From assembly GCF_003686955.1 (NCBI RefSeq), contig NZ_RCVM01000004.1:42739-106738 (forward strand): 64,000 nucleotides of DNA, given 5' to 3'. A program made the position numbers and the translations under genes. Shown here piece after piece: positions 9,650 to 17,632 of the stretch; position 1 is the first letter of the stretch; the number at the start of each line of letters is the position of its first letter. The notes beneath the pieces were generated by a model. The model did not search any database. It had not been told where the DNA came from and worked only from the letters and a program-made list of their open reading frames with translations. This DNA is from Streptococcus hillyeri. GTDB lineage: Bacteria; Bacillota; Bacilli; Lactobacillales; Streptococcaceae.

Positions 9650-9838
9650 GAGAGTGGGACAAAAATCGTTAAATCGTCAAAAAATGACGATTTCGATTTT
9701 GTCGTCCCACCTCCGCACAGTTGATTAGGATGGTCGCTAACGATTGCGTAGCAAGGGTTTAGGACTTCCAATCAACCACTGCGTCAATCTGTTAATACCA
9801 TTAAGAATAGAAGGTTGAGATATTTATGTCCCAGCCTC
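9650..9838 (+). repeat. Hairpin repeat family A, copy 1 (189 bp)
   Basis: The element runs from GAGAGTGGGAC to GTCCCAGCCTC, which are imperfect terminal inverted repeats. It carries an internal hairpin 9654-9711 closed by GTGGGAC/GTCCCAC, then TTGATTAGGATGG pairing with CCAATCAAC. It shares its left and right ends with the copies at 18971-19202 and 47567-47798, but lacks their central insert with a GTCCAGTGGAC palindrome. It encodes no protein. Confidence 0.8.
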
Positions 9839-10140
9839 GTAGGGGTGAAATTGTCCAGTGGACAGTTTCAGCCTGAGCTTAGAAACCTGGGAGCGAAGGA
9901 AACCTAGCTTTGCCAAGAAGGAATGGAACTCTGTAGGAGGGGAGGTTCTGACACTAACTTCGTCAGCTTCATTTCCCACCTCAAAAGGTCTCCCAGACCT
10001 TAACGATTGAGACGAACTTCGTTCGCCTTATTCCCCACCTCAAAAGGCCTTTTGAGCGCCCCACACCACATTAGGAGAAGTGCTAACAAAAATACTAAAT
10101 AAAAACTAATTGACTTTAAAACTGTCCAGTGGACAGTTTT
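9839..10140 (+). repeat. Family B repeat, partial and rearranged copy
   Basis: The block contains two tail modules of the family (TTTCCCACCTCAAAAGG ... CCTTTTGAGCG) and two GTCCAGTGGAC palindromes (9846-9870 and 10118-10140). Bases 10048-10118 are identical to 48053-48123. Confidence 0.7.
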
Positions 10141-10216
10141 AAGTTTGAGCTTAGAAATTAGAAAGCGATAAAAGATACAAAGGAAAGTATCAAAAAAGAC
10201 TTTTTCTTCAAACTGA

Positions 10217-10240
10217 AAAGAGGTCATCTAACCTCTTTTT
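10217..10240 (+). terminator. Terminator-like hairpin between repeats and adcA
   Basis: AAAAGAGGT (10217-10225) and ACCTCTTTTT (10231-10240) form a 7-9 bp stem with a T run. No gene ends directly before it, so it may insulate adcA from upstream transcription. Confidence 0.5.
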
Positions 10241-10288
10241 TACTTTTTTACTTTTCGAAATAATAAATAAAAAAATAAGCTAAAACTC

Positions 10289-10316
10289 TTGCAAAAAAAA
10301 TATATTCTGATATACT
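10289..10316 (+). promoter_or_regulatory. adcA promoter
   Basis: TTGCAA (10289-10294) and TATACT (10311-10316) are spaced 16 bp. The AdcR sites begin at the last base of the -10 box. Confidence 0.7.
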
Positions 10317-10342
10317 TAACCAGTAAACATTAAACTGGTTAA
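10316..10342 (+). promoter_or_regulatory. Two AdcR zinc-repressor boxes
   Basis: TTAACCAGTAAA (10316-10327) and TAAACTGGTTAA (10331-10342) each match the known AdcR consensus TTAACYRGTTAA with one mismatch. Their position over the start of transcription fits zinc-dependent repression. Confidence 0.8.
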
Positions 10343-10356
10343 GAAAAGGAGATAAC

Positions 10357-11889
10357 ATGAATACCAAAAAAATGGGACTTTTAGTTGGTCTGGTAGCGCT
10401 TATCGTTGCTGCGACAGCTTTTTTTACCTTACAAAATAAATCTGAAAAATCTTCAGATAAAATCCAGGCAGTAGCGACTTTCTATCCTGTCTATGAGTTC
10501 ACCAAAGCCGTTTTAGGTGATGAGGGAGAGGTAGACTTGCTCATCAAAGCAGGAACAGAAGTTCATGGTTTTGAACCGTCAACTAAAAATTTAACAACCA
10601 TCCAAGAGTCAGATGTGTTTGTCTACGCAGATGACAACATGGAGACTTGGGCACCAAATTTAGCTAAGGCTATTGATACCGATAAGGTAAAAGTGATTAA
10701 AATGACAGGAGACATGCTTCTTCTAGCTGGTAGTGATGACCACGATCATGACCATGGTCACGGCGAGGAAGGGCATCACCATGCGTTTGACCCTCATGTT
10801 TGGGTGTCTCCTTACCGTGCCCTTCGTTTAGTTGAAAACATTAGCAAAGAGTTGAGCGCAGCTTATCCTGACAAAGCTAAGATTTTTGAAAAAAATGCTG
10901 ACGCTTATATTGAAAAATTAAAAGCACTTGATGCTAAATATAGTGATGTTTTATCAACAGCTAAACAAAAATCATTTGTAACACAACACGCAGCTTTCAA
11001 CTACTTGGCTCTAGATTATGGATTGAATCAAATTTCGATTACAGGTGTCTCTGCTGAAAGTGAACCAACAGCGCAACGATTGGCTGAATTAACATCTTAT
11101 GTCAAAGCTCAAGGTATTAATTACATTTACTTTGAAGAAAATGCGTCTGCGGTCGTTTCTGAAACACTAGCAAAAGAAGCGGGTGTTAAAACAGCTGTTT
11201 TAAATCCATTGGAAAGTTTAACTAAGAAGCAAATGGAAGCTGGTGAAGATTACTTCTCAGTTATGGAAGCTAACTTAGAAGCTTTGCAATTGACCACAGA
11301 AAAAGAAGGAGCTACCATCCAACCAGAAGTAGCGCCAGAAAAAACAGTTTACGCAGGTTATTTTGAAGATTCTGCTATCAAAGATCGTCTCTTAACAGAC
11401 TGGTCAGGTGAATGGCAATCTGTTTACCCTTACTTAGTTGATGGTACTTTTGATGAAATTTGGGATTATAAGGCTAAAAAATCTCAAGGTCAAATGAGCG
11501 CTAAGGAGTATAAGGATTACTATACAATCGGTTATAAGACAGATGTTGAAGCGATTACCATTGACGGTGATAAAAAGACAATGACGTTCACTCAAAACGG
11601 CAAGAGCCAAACTTTCACTTACAAATACGTTGGTTACAAAGTGTTGAACTACAAAAAAGGAAATCGAGGCGTTCGCTTCCTCTTTGAAACTGATGATGCC
11701 AATGCAGGAAACTTCAAATATGTTCAATTCAGTGACCATAGTATTGCACCAACTGAAGCAGGCCACTTCCATATTTACTTTGGTGGAAGCAGTCAAGAAG
11801 ACTTGTTGAACGAGCTTGAAAACTGGCCAACATACTATCCAGCAGGTATGACTGGTCACGATGTGGCACAAGAAATCGTAGCTCACTAA
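10357..11889 (+). CDS. adcA: AdcA zinc-binding ABC transporter protein with C-terminal ZinT domain
   Basis: The 510-residue protein fuses a ZnuA-type cluster A-I zinc receptor (about residues 35-310) to a ZinT domain (about 325-510). A histidine-rich loop (DDHDHDHGHGEEGHHHAFD) sits near residues 127-145 and metal-ligand regions VHGFEPS, DPHVW and QHAAFNYL are present. It delivers Zn to AdcBC at the membrane; those genes are not in this window. The N-terminus is a hydrophobic segment with no lipobox cysteine, unlike the lipidated AdcA of many streptococci, so anchoring may be by an uncleaved helix. AAAAGGAGA precedes ATG 10357. Expression is probably AdcR-controlled. Confidence 0.93.
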   Translation: MNTKKMGLLVGLVALIVAATAFFTLQNKSEKSSDKIQAVATFYPVYEFTKAVLGDEGEVDLLIKAGTEVHGFEPSTKNLTTIQESDVFVYADDNMETWAPNLAKAIDTDKVKVIKMTGDMLLLAGSDDHDHDHGHGEEGHHHAFDPHVWVSPYRALRLVENISKELSAAYPDKAKIFEKNADAYIEKLKALDAKYSDVLSTAKQKSFVTQHAAFNYLALDYGLNQISITGVSAESEPTAQRLAELTSYVKAQGINYIYFEENASAVVSETLAKEAGVKTAVLNPLESLTKKQMEAGEDYFSVMEANLEALQLTTEKEGATIQPEVAPEKTVYAGYFEDSAIKDRLLTDWSGEWQSVYPYLVDGTFDEIWDYKAKKSQGQMSAKEYKDYYTIGYKTDVEAITIDGDKKTMTFTQNGKSQTFTYKYVGYKVLNYKKGNRGVRFLFETDDANAGNFKYVQFSDHSIAPTEAGHFHIYFGGSSQEDLLNELENWPTYYPAGMTGHDVAQEIVAH

Positions 11890-11924
11890 AAAACAGTTTC
11901 ATTCCCTCAAAACTTAGATTTTTT

Positions 11925-11958
11925 AAAAGCACATGACTAGAAATGGTGATGTGCTTTT
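11925..11958 (+). terminator. adcA terminator
   Basis: AAAAGCACAT (11925-11934) and ATGTGCTTTT (11949-11958) form a perfect 10-bp stem followed by TCC after a T run. Confidence 0.75.
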
Positions 11959-11966
11959 TCCTTGAC

Positions 11967-11995
11967 TTGTCAGCTTTGCTATTTTAAGGTACAAT
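11967..11995 (+). promoter_or_regulatory. Promoter of the YjdM-like gene
   Basis: TTGTCA (11967-11972) and TACAAT (11990-11995) have ideal 17-bp spacing, predicting a start near 12002 and a leader of about 138 nt. Confidence 0.65.
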
Positions 11996-12001
11996 GAAAT
12001 A

Positions 12002-12139
12002 GCAATTGTCTTTTAGTTTATAAGGATTATCGCTAAAGCGTTTATTTCAAAATGATGAGCGATGACGTAGTGACGTGTAACCACATCAGGTGGGGATGTT
12101 ACTAAACATAAATTAAAATGCTATAAAAGAAAGGGAATA
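12002..12139 (+). ncRNA. Structured 5' leader of unknown class
   Basis: The leader can fold into a stem ATCGCT/AGCGAT (about 12029 and 12058), a small ACGT-AGTG-ACGT hairpin and a stem GTAAC...GTTAC enclosing ACATC/GATGT (12077-12105). I do not recognise a known riboswitch class, and no intrinsic terminator precedes the gene, so any control would act on translation. Confidence 0.35.
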
Positions 12140-12472
12140 ATGATGAATTTACCAAATTGTCCAAAATGTAACTCTGAATATGTCTATGAAGATGGAGTAC
12201 TTCTAGTATGTCCAGAATGTGCCTATGAGTGGGATCCAAATGAAGTCGAAGAAGATGGCTTGGTTGTCTTGGATAGCAATGGCACACGATTAGCTGATGG
12301 TGACACTGTAACAGTAATCAAAGACCTAAAAGTAAAAGGAGCTCCTAAAGATATCAAACAAGGTACTCGTGTTAAAGGGATTCGACTTGTTGAGGGAGAT
12401 CACAATATTGATTGTAAGATTGATGGTTTCGGTGCGATGAAATTAAAATCTGAATTTGTTAAAAAACTTTAA
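12140..12472 (+). CDS. yjdM: YjdM/PhnA-family zinc-ribbon protein
   Basis: The 110-residue protein starts with an N-terminal zinc ribbon (CPKC near residue 7-10 and CPEC near 26-29) followed by the compact YjdM beta domain ([23 protein letters not shown]). The family is historically labelled alkylphosphonate utilization protein PhnA but no phosphonate role is established for it here and no phn genes are nearby. Two adjacent ATG codons follow AAGGG; either could start. It is a single-gene transcript with a long leader and its own terminator. Confidence 0.8.
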   Translation: MMNLPNCPKCNSEYVYEDGVLLVCPECAYEWDPNEVEEDGLVVLDSNGTRLADGDTVTVIKDLKVKGAPKDIKQGTRVKGIRLVEGDHNIDCKIDGFGAMKLKSEFVKKL

Positions 12473-12481
12473 TCAGATTAG

Positions 12482-12507
12482 AACTTGGAGGAATCCAAGT
12501 TTTTTTG
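12482..12507 (+). terminator. Terminator of the YjdM-like gene
   Basis: AACTTGGA (12482-12489), loop GGAA, TCCAAGTT (12494-12501), then a T run. Confidence 0.8.
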
Positions 12508-12509
12508 TT

Positions 12510-12845
12510 AAATTTGTTTCAATAATTTATAAAATTTGTTATAATCATACACATACTATTTTTATGAGTGGTTAATAGAAATAGTGAAGAAAATAGAATA
12601 AAAGCATTGTATTTATACTAAAATAAAAGTATAAAACAGTCATTTTACAAATGATCAGTAAATCAACATTTTTTTAATATTTATTAATAGTATATGGAAA
12701 TGTTACTGATTTTTATTTTCTTGGTCCATTTTTAATTGATAGGAGAAGTTCCTTAATGCGTTTAACAGGTTAATGGTGGACGTATGATGGTATTTTGACT
12801 TTGATTATTGAGATTGGAAATCATAATACATAGAAGGAGGAAACC
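12510..12845 (+). promoter_or_regulatory. Control region of the polar amino-acid ABC operon
   Basis: A likely promoter is TTTCAA (12517-12522) with TATAAT (12540-12545), 17 bp apart, giving a leader of nearly 300 nt. Inside it is an inverted repeat TTATACT-N8-AGTATAA (12613-12634), suitable for a LysR or similar dimer, and a five-codon frame MRLTG with AGGAG upstream near 12755. No known riboswitch is recognised. Confidence 0.4.
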
Positions 12846-13487
12846 ATGTCCGATTTTTTGACGCTCTTACCAAGACTTTGGGAAGGTGCACAAGTTACCT
12901 TACAAATTTTTGCTGTCGTCTTAGTGTTGTCGATTCCTTTAGGAATCATTGTCGCATTTTTAATGCAAGTTAAGTTTAAACCTTTGGAGTGGTTCCTCCA
13001 TCTATACATCTGGATAATGCGTGGAACCCCGCTCTTGTTACAGTTGATTTTCTTCTTTTTTGTCCTTCCTAATATCGGGATTAAACTAGATAGAATTCCT
13101 TCTGCAATTTTGGCGTTTACGGTTAACTATGCTGCCTATTTTGCGGAAATATTCCGTGGTGGTATAGCTTCTATTCCAAAAGGTCAGTATGAGGCAGCTA
13201 AGGTCTTGAAATTAAAACCTTTCCAGACCATTCGTTATATCATACTGCCTCAAGTGACTAAGATTGTTTTACCGAGTGTTTTCAATGAAGTGATTACCTT
13301 GGTCAAGGATACTTCTTTAGTCCATGTTGTCGGCATTACAGAGCTTTTTCGTGTCAGTCAAACAGCAACTAACCGTGAAGCAAGTCTCATGCCTATGTTT
13401 TACGCGGGGGCTATTTACCTGATTATGGTTGGGCTTGCGACCCTCTTGTCTAAACAGGCTGAAAAATATTTTGGCTATTACAAATAG
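12846..13487 (+). CDS. Polar amino-acid ABC transporter permease
   Basis: A 213-residue HisM/GlnP-type permease with about five membrane helices. The family's cytoplasmic coupling motif is seen as EAAKVLKLKPFQTIRYIILPQ near residues 115-135 (EAA...G-type loop). AGAAGGAGG precedes ATG 12846. It is first in a permease-ATPase-receptor operon; ten bases separate it from the ATPase start. Cystine or another polar amino acid is the probable substrate class by family, not by any residue visible here. Confidence 0.85.
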   Translation: MSDFLTLLPRLWEGAQVTLQIFAVVLVLSIPLGIIVAFLMQVKFKPLEWFLHLYIWIMRGTPLLLQLIFFFFVLPNIGIKLDRIPSAILAFTVNYAAYFAEIFRGGIASIPKGQYEAAKVLKLKPFQTIRYIILPQVTKIVLPSVFNEVITLVKDTSLVHVVGITELFRVSQTATNREASLMPMFYAGAIYLIMVGLATLLSKQAEKYFGYYK

Positions 13488-13497
13488 GAGGTTAATG

Positions 13498-14127
13498 ATG
13501 CTTGAACTAAAAAATATTTCAAAAAGTTTTGGAAGTAAAAAAATATTTTATCAGTTTAACCTTACCATAGAAGATGGTAAAGTTCTCTCACTCGTGGGTC
13601 CATCAGGCGGTGGGAAAACAACGCTTCTTCGCATGCTAGCTGGTCTTGAGAGCATTGATTCAGGAGAGATTATTTACAACGGGCAATCTGTTGCTATTGA
13701 TCACCTTGAGACCTTGAATTTATTGGGCTTTGTCTTTCAAGATTTTCAGCTTTTCCCACATCTTAGTGTTTTAGAAAATTTGACGCTGTCTCCTATTAAG
13801 ACAATGGGTGTTTCTAGGGAAAAAGCAGAGCAAAAAGCTTATGATTTATTGGGACGCTTAGGGCTAAAAGACCATGCCAAAGCCTACCCACATTCTTTAT
13901 CTGGTGGTCAAAAACAGCGTGTGGCGCTGGCTCGTGCCATGATGATCGATCCGCAGATTATTGGCTATGATGAACCGACATCAGCTCTTGACCCAGAGCT
14001 TCGACAAGAAGTGGAAAAATTAATCTTACAAAATCGTGAAGCTGGTATGACACAAATTGTTGTGACGCATGACCTAGCTTTTGCAGAGACGATTTCGGAT
14101 CACATTTTAAGAGTTAATCCAAAGTAG
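13498..14127 (+). CDS. Polar amino-acid ABC transporter ATPase
   Basis: The protein of about 209 residues has Walker A GPSGGGKTT, Q-loop FQDFQLFPH, signature LSGGQKQR and Walker B IIGYDEPTS, all intact. ATG 13498 is preferred to 13495 because AGGAGG at 13486-13491 then has a six-base spacing; the long upstream frame from 13429 overlaps the permease and is not used. It is short for the GlnQ family (usually about 240), ending soon after the switch histidine. It energises the adjacent permease. Confidence 0.88.
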   Translation: MLELKNISKSFGSKKIFYQFNLTIEDGKVLSLVGPSGGGKTTLLRMLAGLESIDSGEIIYNGQSVAIDHLETLNLLGFVFQDFQLFPHLSVLENLTLSPIKTMGVSREKAEQKAYDLLGRLGLKDHAKAYPHSLSGGQKQRVALARAMMIDPQIIGYDEPTSALDPELRQEVEKLILQNREAGMTQIVVTHDLAFAETISDHILRVNPK

Positions 14128-14230
14128 TGCGATAATAGTCGCTTTACAAGGAATGTTAGAAGATACTAGAGTTAGAAAGGACAAGATTTAAGACTTCTGT
14201 ATAGAAACTTAGATTTTGGGGTATCATATT

Positions 14231-15079
14231 ATGAAATTGAATAAACTAATGACAAGTTTTGTAGCAGCAGCATCAGCAGCTTTGCTATTGGCTGCATGTA
14301 GCTCAAATAGCACAAAAACAGCTTCTGAAGGTGACAAGTGGGACACTTATGTTGCTGATAAATCAATTACCATTGGGTTTGACAATACCTTTGTGCCAAT
14401 GGGCTTTGAAGATGATAAAGGTGAAAACACAGGTTTCGACATTGATCTTGCCAATGCTGTTTTTGAAAAATACGACATTAAAGTTAACTGGCAGCCAATC
14501 AGCTGGGAAATGAAGGAAAATGAACTCAATAGTGGCAATATTGACCTCATTTGGAATGGATATACGATGTCTGAAGAGCGTGCAAAGAAAGTTCTCTTTA
14601 CAAATCCTTACATGCTAAGTGAGCAAGTTTTAGTAACCAAAAACGATTCTGGGATTACAAAAACACCTGATATGAAGGAGAAAGTTCTTGGTGTTCAGGC
14701 TGGATCATCTGGTTATGACGAATTTGTTAATAAACCAGAAGTATTGCAGGATATCGTTAAAGATAATGATGCCGTGCTTTATGACACCTTTACCCAAGCT
14801 TTTCTCGATTTAGAAAATGGTCGTATTGATGCCTTATTGGTTGATAATGTATATGCTAACTATTATTTAAAACAAGCTAATGAGTTGGATAACTATAAAG
14901 TCTTCTCATCAGGCTTAGAAGTCGGTGACTTTGGTGTAGGTGCTCGCAAGGAAGATAAAACTTTGGTTGAAAAAATCAATGTAGCCTTTACAGAGCTCTA
15001 CAAAGAAGGAAAATACCAAGACATTTCAGAAAAATGGTTTGGTGAAGATACAGCTACTGAATCTGTTAAAGGTAAATAG
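14231..15079 (+). CDS. Polar amino-acid receptor lipoprotein of the ABC transporter
   Basis: The 282-residue protein has a lipoprotein signal with lipobox LLAAC (Cys 23) and the SBP_bac_3 fold: SITIGFDNTFVPMGFED, GFDIDLANAVFEKY, IDLIWNGYTMSEERA and GKYQDISEKWFGE are the usual landmarks. It would capture a polar amino acid on the outer face of the membrane. ATG 14231 is used; the frame's first codon at 14216 adds residues before the signal peptide. It ends 100 bases after the ATPase with a bidirectional terminator downstream. A cystine receptor (TcyA-like) is possible but unproven. Confidence 0.85.
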   Translation: MKLNKLMTSFVAAASAALLLAACSSNSTKTASEGDKWDTYVADKSITIGFDNTFVPMGFEDDKGENTGFDIDLANAVFEKYDIKVNWQPISWEMKENELNSGNIDLIWNGYTMSEERAKKVLFTNPYMLSEQVLVTKNDSGITKTPDMKEKVLGVQAGSSGYDEFVNKPEVLQDIVKDNDAVLYDTFTQAFLDLENGRIDALLVDNVYANYYLKQANELDNYKVFSSGLEVGDFGVGARKEDKTLVEKINVAFTELYKEGKYQDISEKWFGEDTATESVKGK

Positions 15080-15094
15080 TAGCCAAATAGTAGT

Positions 15095-15140
15095 AAAAAA
15101 ACCTCCGAAAGTTCAAAAAATACTTTTGCGGAGGTTTTTT
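15095..15140. terminator. Shared terminator between the amino-acid transporter and the pht gene
   Basis: AAAAAACCTCCG and its complement CGGAGGTTTTTT give a long stem with A and T runs on both sides, usable by both convergent transcripts; the minus-strand gene stops at 15144. Confidence 0.85.
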
Positions 15141-15143
15141 ATT

Positions 15144-17621
15144 TTAGTTTATTTTTTCTAATGTTTTGATATCATATAAGACTAATTTCCCATTATCATC
15201 ATAGAATTGAACGCCTTCTGGAAGGAAAATAAGGAATTTTCGATCCCGATTAGCTATTTGAGCAATTTTATTAATATGTTCTTCTAGTGTTTCTTGGTCC
15301 AAACCATAATCAGGTAACCCTTCGAAGAAAGGATCGCTTGGAGTGGGTTCCTCTGAGGTTTCTGAGGGTGTAGTCACTTGTGGTGCTTCTTCGGTTGAAG
15401 AAACTGGTTCAGTTGTTTTAGGAGCTACAAGAGCAGAAACAGTTTCTGTAGTAGTTTCTTTTGGCTTAGTTGAACTTTCGGTTTGAGAAGTTGATTTTTC
15501 TTGTTTCTGCTTCAAAAGTTCTTGTGACTCTTGCCATTCAGCATCAGAAAGATCTTCTTTACGAATAGTGCGTAGGGATTTTCCGTTAGCTCTTGGGATA
15601 CTAAATGAATTATTACGCCAGACAAAGGTTCCTTTAGCTAAAATATCTGATGGGTGGAAAATATAGCCATCCGGTTCAGTGTAACGACCGGCTTGTTTGG
15701 CAGCTTGCAGTTCTTCTGTTGAATACGTAATTTGCCAATTTTGTAGGCTATCGCGTTGCTCTTTAGGCGTTACATTGGCAATAACTGTTGGACTCTCTTC
15801 ATGTCCAGGATTTGACCATATATCTGGGCGAACTTCAGGGTGAAGCATGACGTATTTTATGGTAGCGATTTGGTCAGGTGTTAACCAAGAATAGGGAACA
15901 ACGTGGATATGATCAATGTGAGGGATGACAAAGGAATTGCCAGTGTCATAAGTTGCGTTGCCAGCGTGCATTGGGAGGCTAGAAACGGCTACAGCGAGTT
16001 TAGGAGCAATATCTGACTGTGCGATGTCATATTGATAATGGCTACTATCTTGTAACATGAGTTCTTGTTCAGCAAAGGCAATTTGTGTAAGATCAAGTTC
16101 ATCGCGACTGTAGAAGTAATCTTTACCGTCGCGAGTGATGATATAGCCCACTTTCCCATTGCTTATATGCTTCTTACTAACTTTTTTAGCCTCAAATACT
16201 GGAGTATCACCAGCTTGAGTATTATCAAAAATCGCTTTTAGCTGATTAAGTTGGTTTTGGGATGAAAGCCATTCAGTCACTTGGTCAAGTTCAGATTGTT
16301 CCAATTCCCCAAAACCAATGTAGTGGTAATGCTCTTCGTGTTTGGCTGTAACACCTGATTTATCAACGGATACAATGGATTCTTTACTGAAAATATAATG
16401 ATCGCTAGTATCATAAGGTTTGCCATCCAAGCCTTTTCCATAGGCAACAATAGTATGACCAAGAAATTGATGACTTTTATCAGTTGAAGGTGATTTATTA
16501 GGAATAATTTTTTCAGGAATAAGAGCTGTACCCTGGCGTTGACCAGATAAGAATCTATCTGCTAGAATAACTTCAAGTTCGGATAATTGGTTTCGTGGGA
16601 TAATATGAAAATGATCGCCATGTGGAATAATATAACCAAAATGATTAACACCTGTGACTTGAGTCGGTTCAAAAATTAGGCCGTCTTCCTCGACATGACG
16701 ATACTTTTTATCTAACTGGTGTAATTGAGATAAAAGCTCATCAAACGATTTATTGTTAAAGTCCTTATTGTAGCTTAATAACGGTTTGATTATAGAAGAT
16801 GGTGGTATAGGGCCTGTTTGCCCTGTACCTGATGGCGTATAGTAGCTAGGTGCCAGTACAGAAGTATTTTTTGAAACATTACTTTTTCCATTCTTTTGGT
16901 TCCAATACTGCTGTGCTTCTGCCAATTCACGAGGAGATAAATCTTTTTTAGGAATATAGTGGAAATGATTGCCATGAGGTACTAAATAGGCATCACCGAA
17001 ATCATCAATGATATCGGTTGGGTTAAAAACGTAACCATCATCAGTCGTATAACGCCCTTCTTGTTTGGCTTTGCTGATAGCCATTTTTTCCGGTTGTGTG
17101 AGATGATGAGATTTTCCTCTTTCTTTGGCCTCTTTTGTGCCCCAAGCCACTTGTTCAGCAATCTCTTCTTTGCTTCGGATATTTTTTTTCTTGCTATTAG
17201 GTTTTAAGTAAACGTAATAATTTCCGTTGACTTTAATAATATAACCATCTTGAATCTCGTTGACCACATCTGCTTCATTAAAGTGGTAATTAGGGTCGGT
17301 CATTAGCAGTTCTTCACTGATAATCGCATCGTACGGGACTTTTCCATTGTAGAAGTGGAAGTGATCGCCATGTGATGTGACATAGCCCTGGTCAGTGATT
17401 TTGATGACAATTTGTTCAGCTGAAATCCCTTCTTCAGCATTGATTTGTTCCATGGTTTTGTTTTTTGACACGGGTGAGGTTGATTGCCGTTGATCAATAT
17501 AGGCTACTTCATTCTCTCGGTTTGTTTGCTGAGCTTGATGTGTTCCAACATAATAAATTGCGATATGACTTGCCAGTAAAAGGGCAGCAGCAGAGCTAAA
17601 ATAAATGGTTTTCTTTTTCAT
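15144..17621 (-). CDS. Pneumococcal-type histidine triad (Pht) surface protein
   Basis: The 825-residue protein has five HxxHxH triads: HGDHFH 84-89, HGNHFH 216-221, HGDHFH 334-339, HEEHYH 428-433 and HIDHIH 568-573, embedded in repeated Pht modules (GYVTSHGDH, DDGYVF, AYLVPHG). A signal or anchor helix spans residues 5-25. A Thr/Ser/Glu-rich linker (about 695-760) precedes a C-terminal globular segment; no LPXTG is present. Pht proteins bind zinc outside the cell and hand it to AdcAII/Lmb. It lies 11 bases after lmb and shares its AdcR-controlled promoter. Confidence 0.92.
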   Translation of the reverse strand: MKKKTIYFSSAAALLLASHIAIYYVGTHQAQQTNRENEVAYIDQRQSTSPVSKNKTMEQINAEEGISAEQIVIKITDQGYVTSHGDHFHFYNGKVPYDAIISEELLMTDPNYHFNEADVVNEIQDGYIIKVNGNYYVYLKPNSKKKNIRSKEEIAEQVAWGTKEAKERGKSHHLTQPEKMAISKAKQEGRYTTDDGYVFNPTDIIDDFGDAYLVPHGNHFHYIPKKDLSPRELAEAQQYWNQKNGKSNVSKNTSVLAPSYYTPSGTGQTGPIPPSSIIKPLLSYNKDFNNKSFDELLSQLHQLDKKYRHVEEDGLIFEPTQVTGVNHFGYIIPHGDHFHIIPRNQLSELEVILADRFLSGQRQGTALIPEKIIPNKSPSTDKSHQFLGHTIVAYGKGLDGKPYDTSDHYIFSKESIVSVDKSGVTAKHEEHYHYIGFGELEQSELDQVTEWLSSQNQLNQLKAIFDNTQAGDTPVFEAKKVSKKHISNGKVGYIITRDGKDYFYSRDELDLTQIAFAEQELMLQDSSHYQYDIAQSDIAPKLAVAVSSLPMHAGNATYDTGNSFVIPHIDHIHVVPYSWLTPDQIATIKYVMLHPEVRPDIWSNPGHEESPTVIANVTPKEQRDSLQNWQITYSTEELQAAKQAGRYTEPDGYIFHPSDILAKGTFVWRNNSFSIPRANGKSLRTIRKEDLSDAEWQESQELLKQKQEKSTSQTESSTKPKETTTETVSALVAPKTTEPVSSTEEAPQVTTPSETSEEPTPSDPFFEGLPDYGLDQETLEEHINKIAQIANRDRKFLIFLPEGVQFYDDNGKLVLYDIKTLEKIN

Positions 17622-17632
17622 GAGAGTTCTCC

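Noticed and set aside
9472..9771. Three open frames of 60-66 codons on both strands
   Set aside because: They lie across the palindromic repeat, lack SDs and show no protein-like composition.
10000..10227. 75-codon minus-strand frame
   Set aside because: It runs through repeat tail modules and the terminator-like hairpin; no SD.
11434..11886. 150-codon antisense frame in adcA
   Set aside because: It is the shadow of the ZinT domain coding sequence and has no independent signals.
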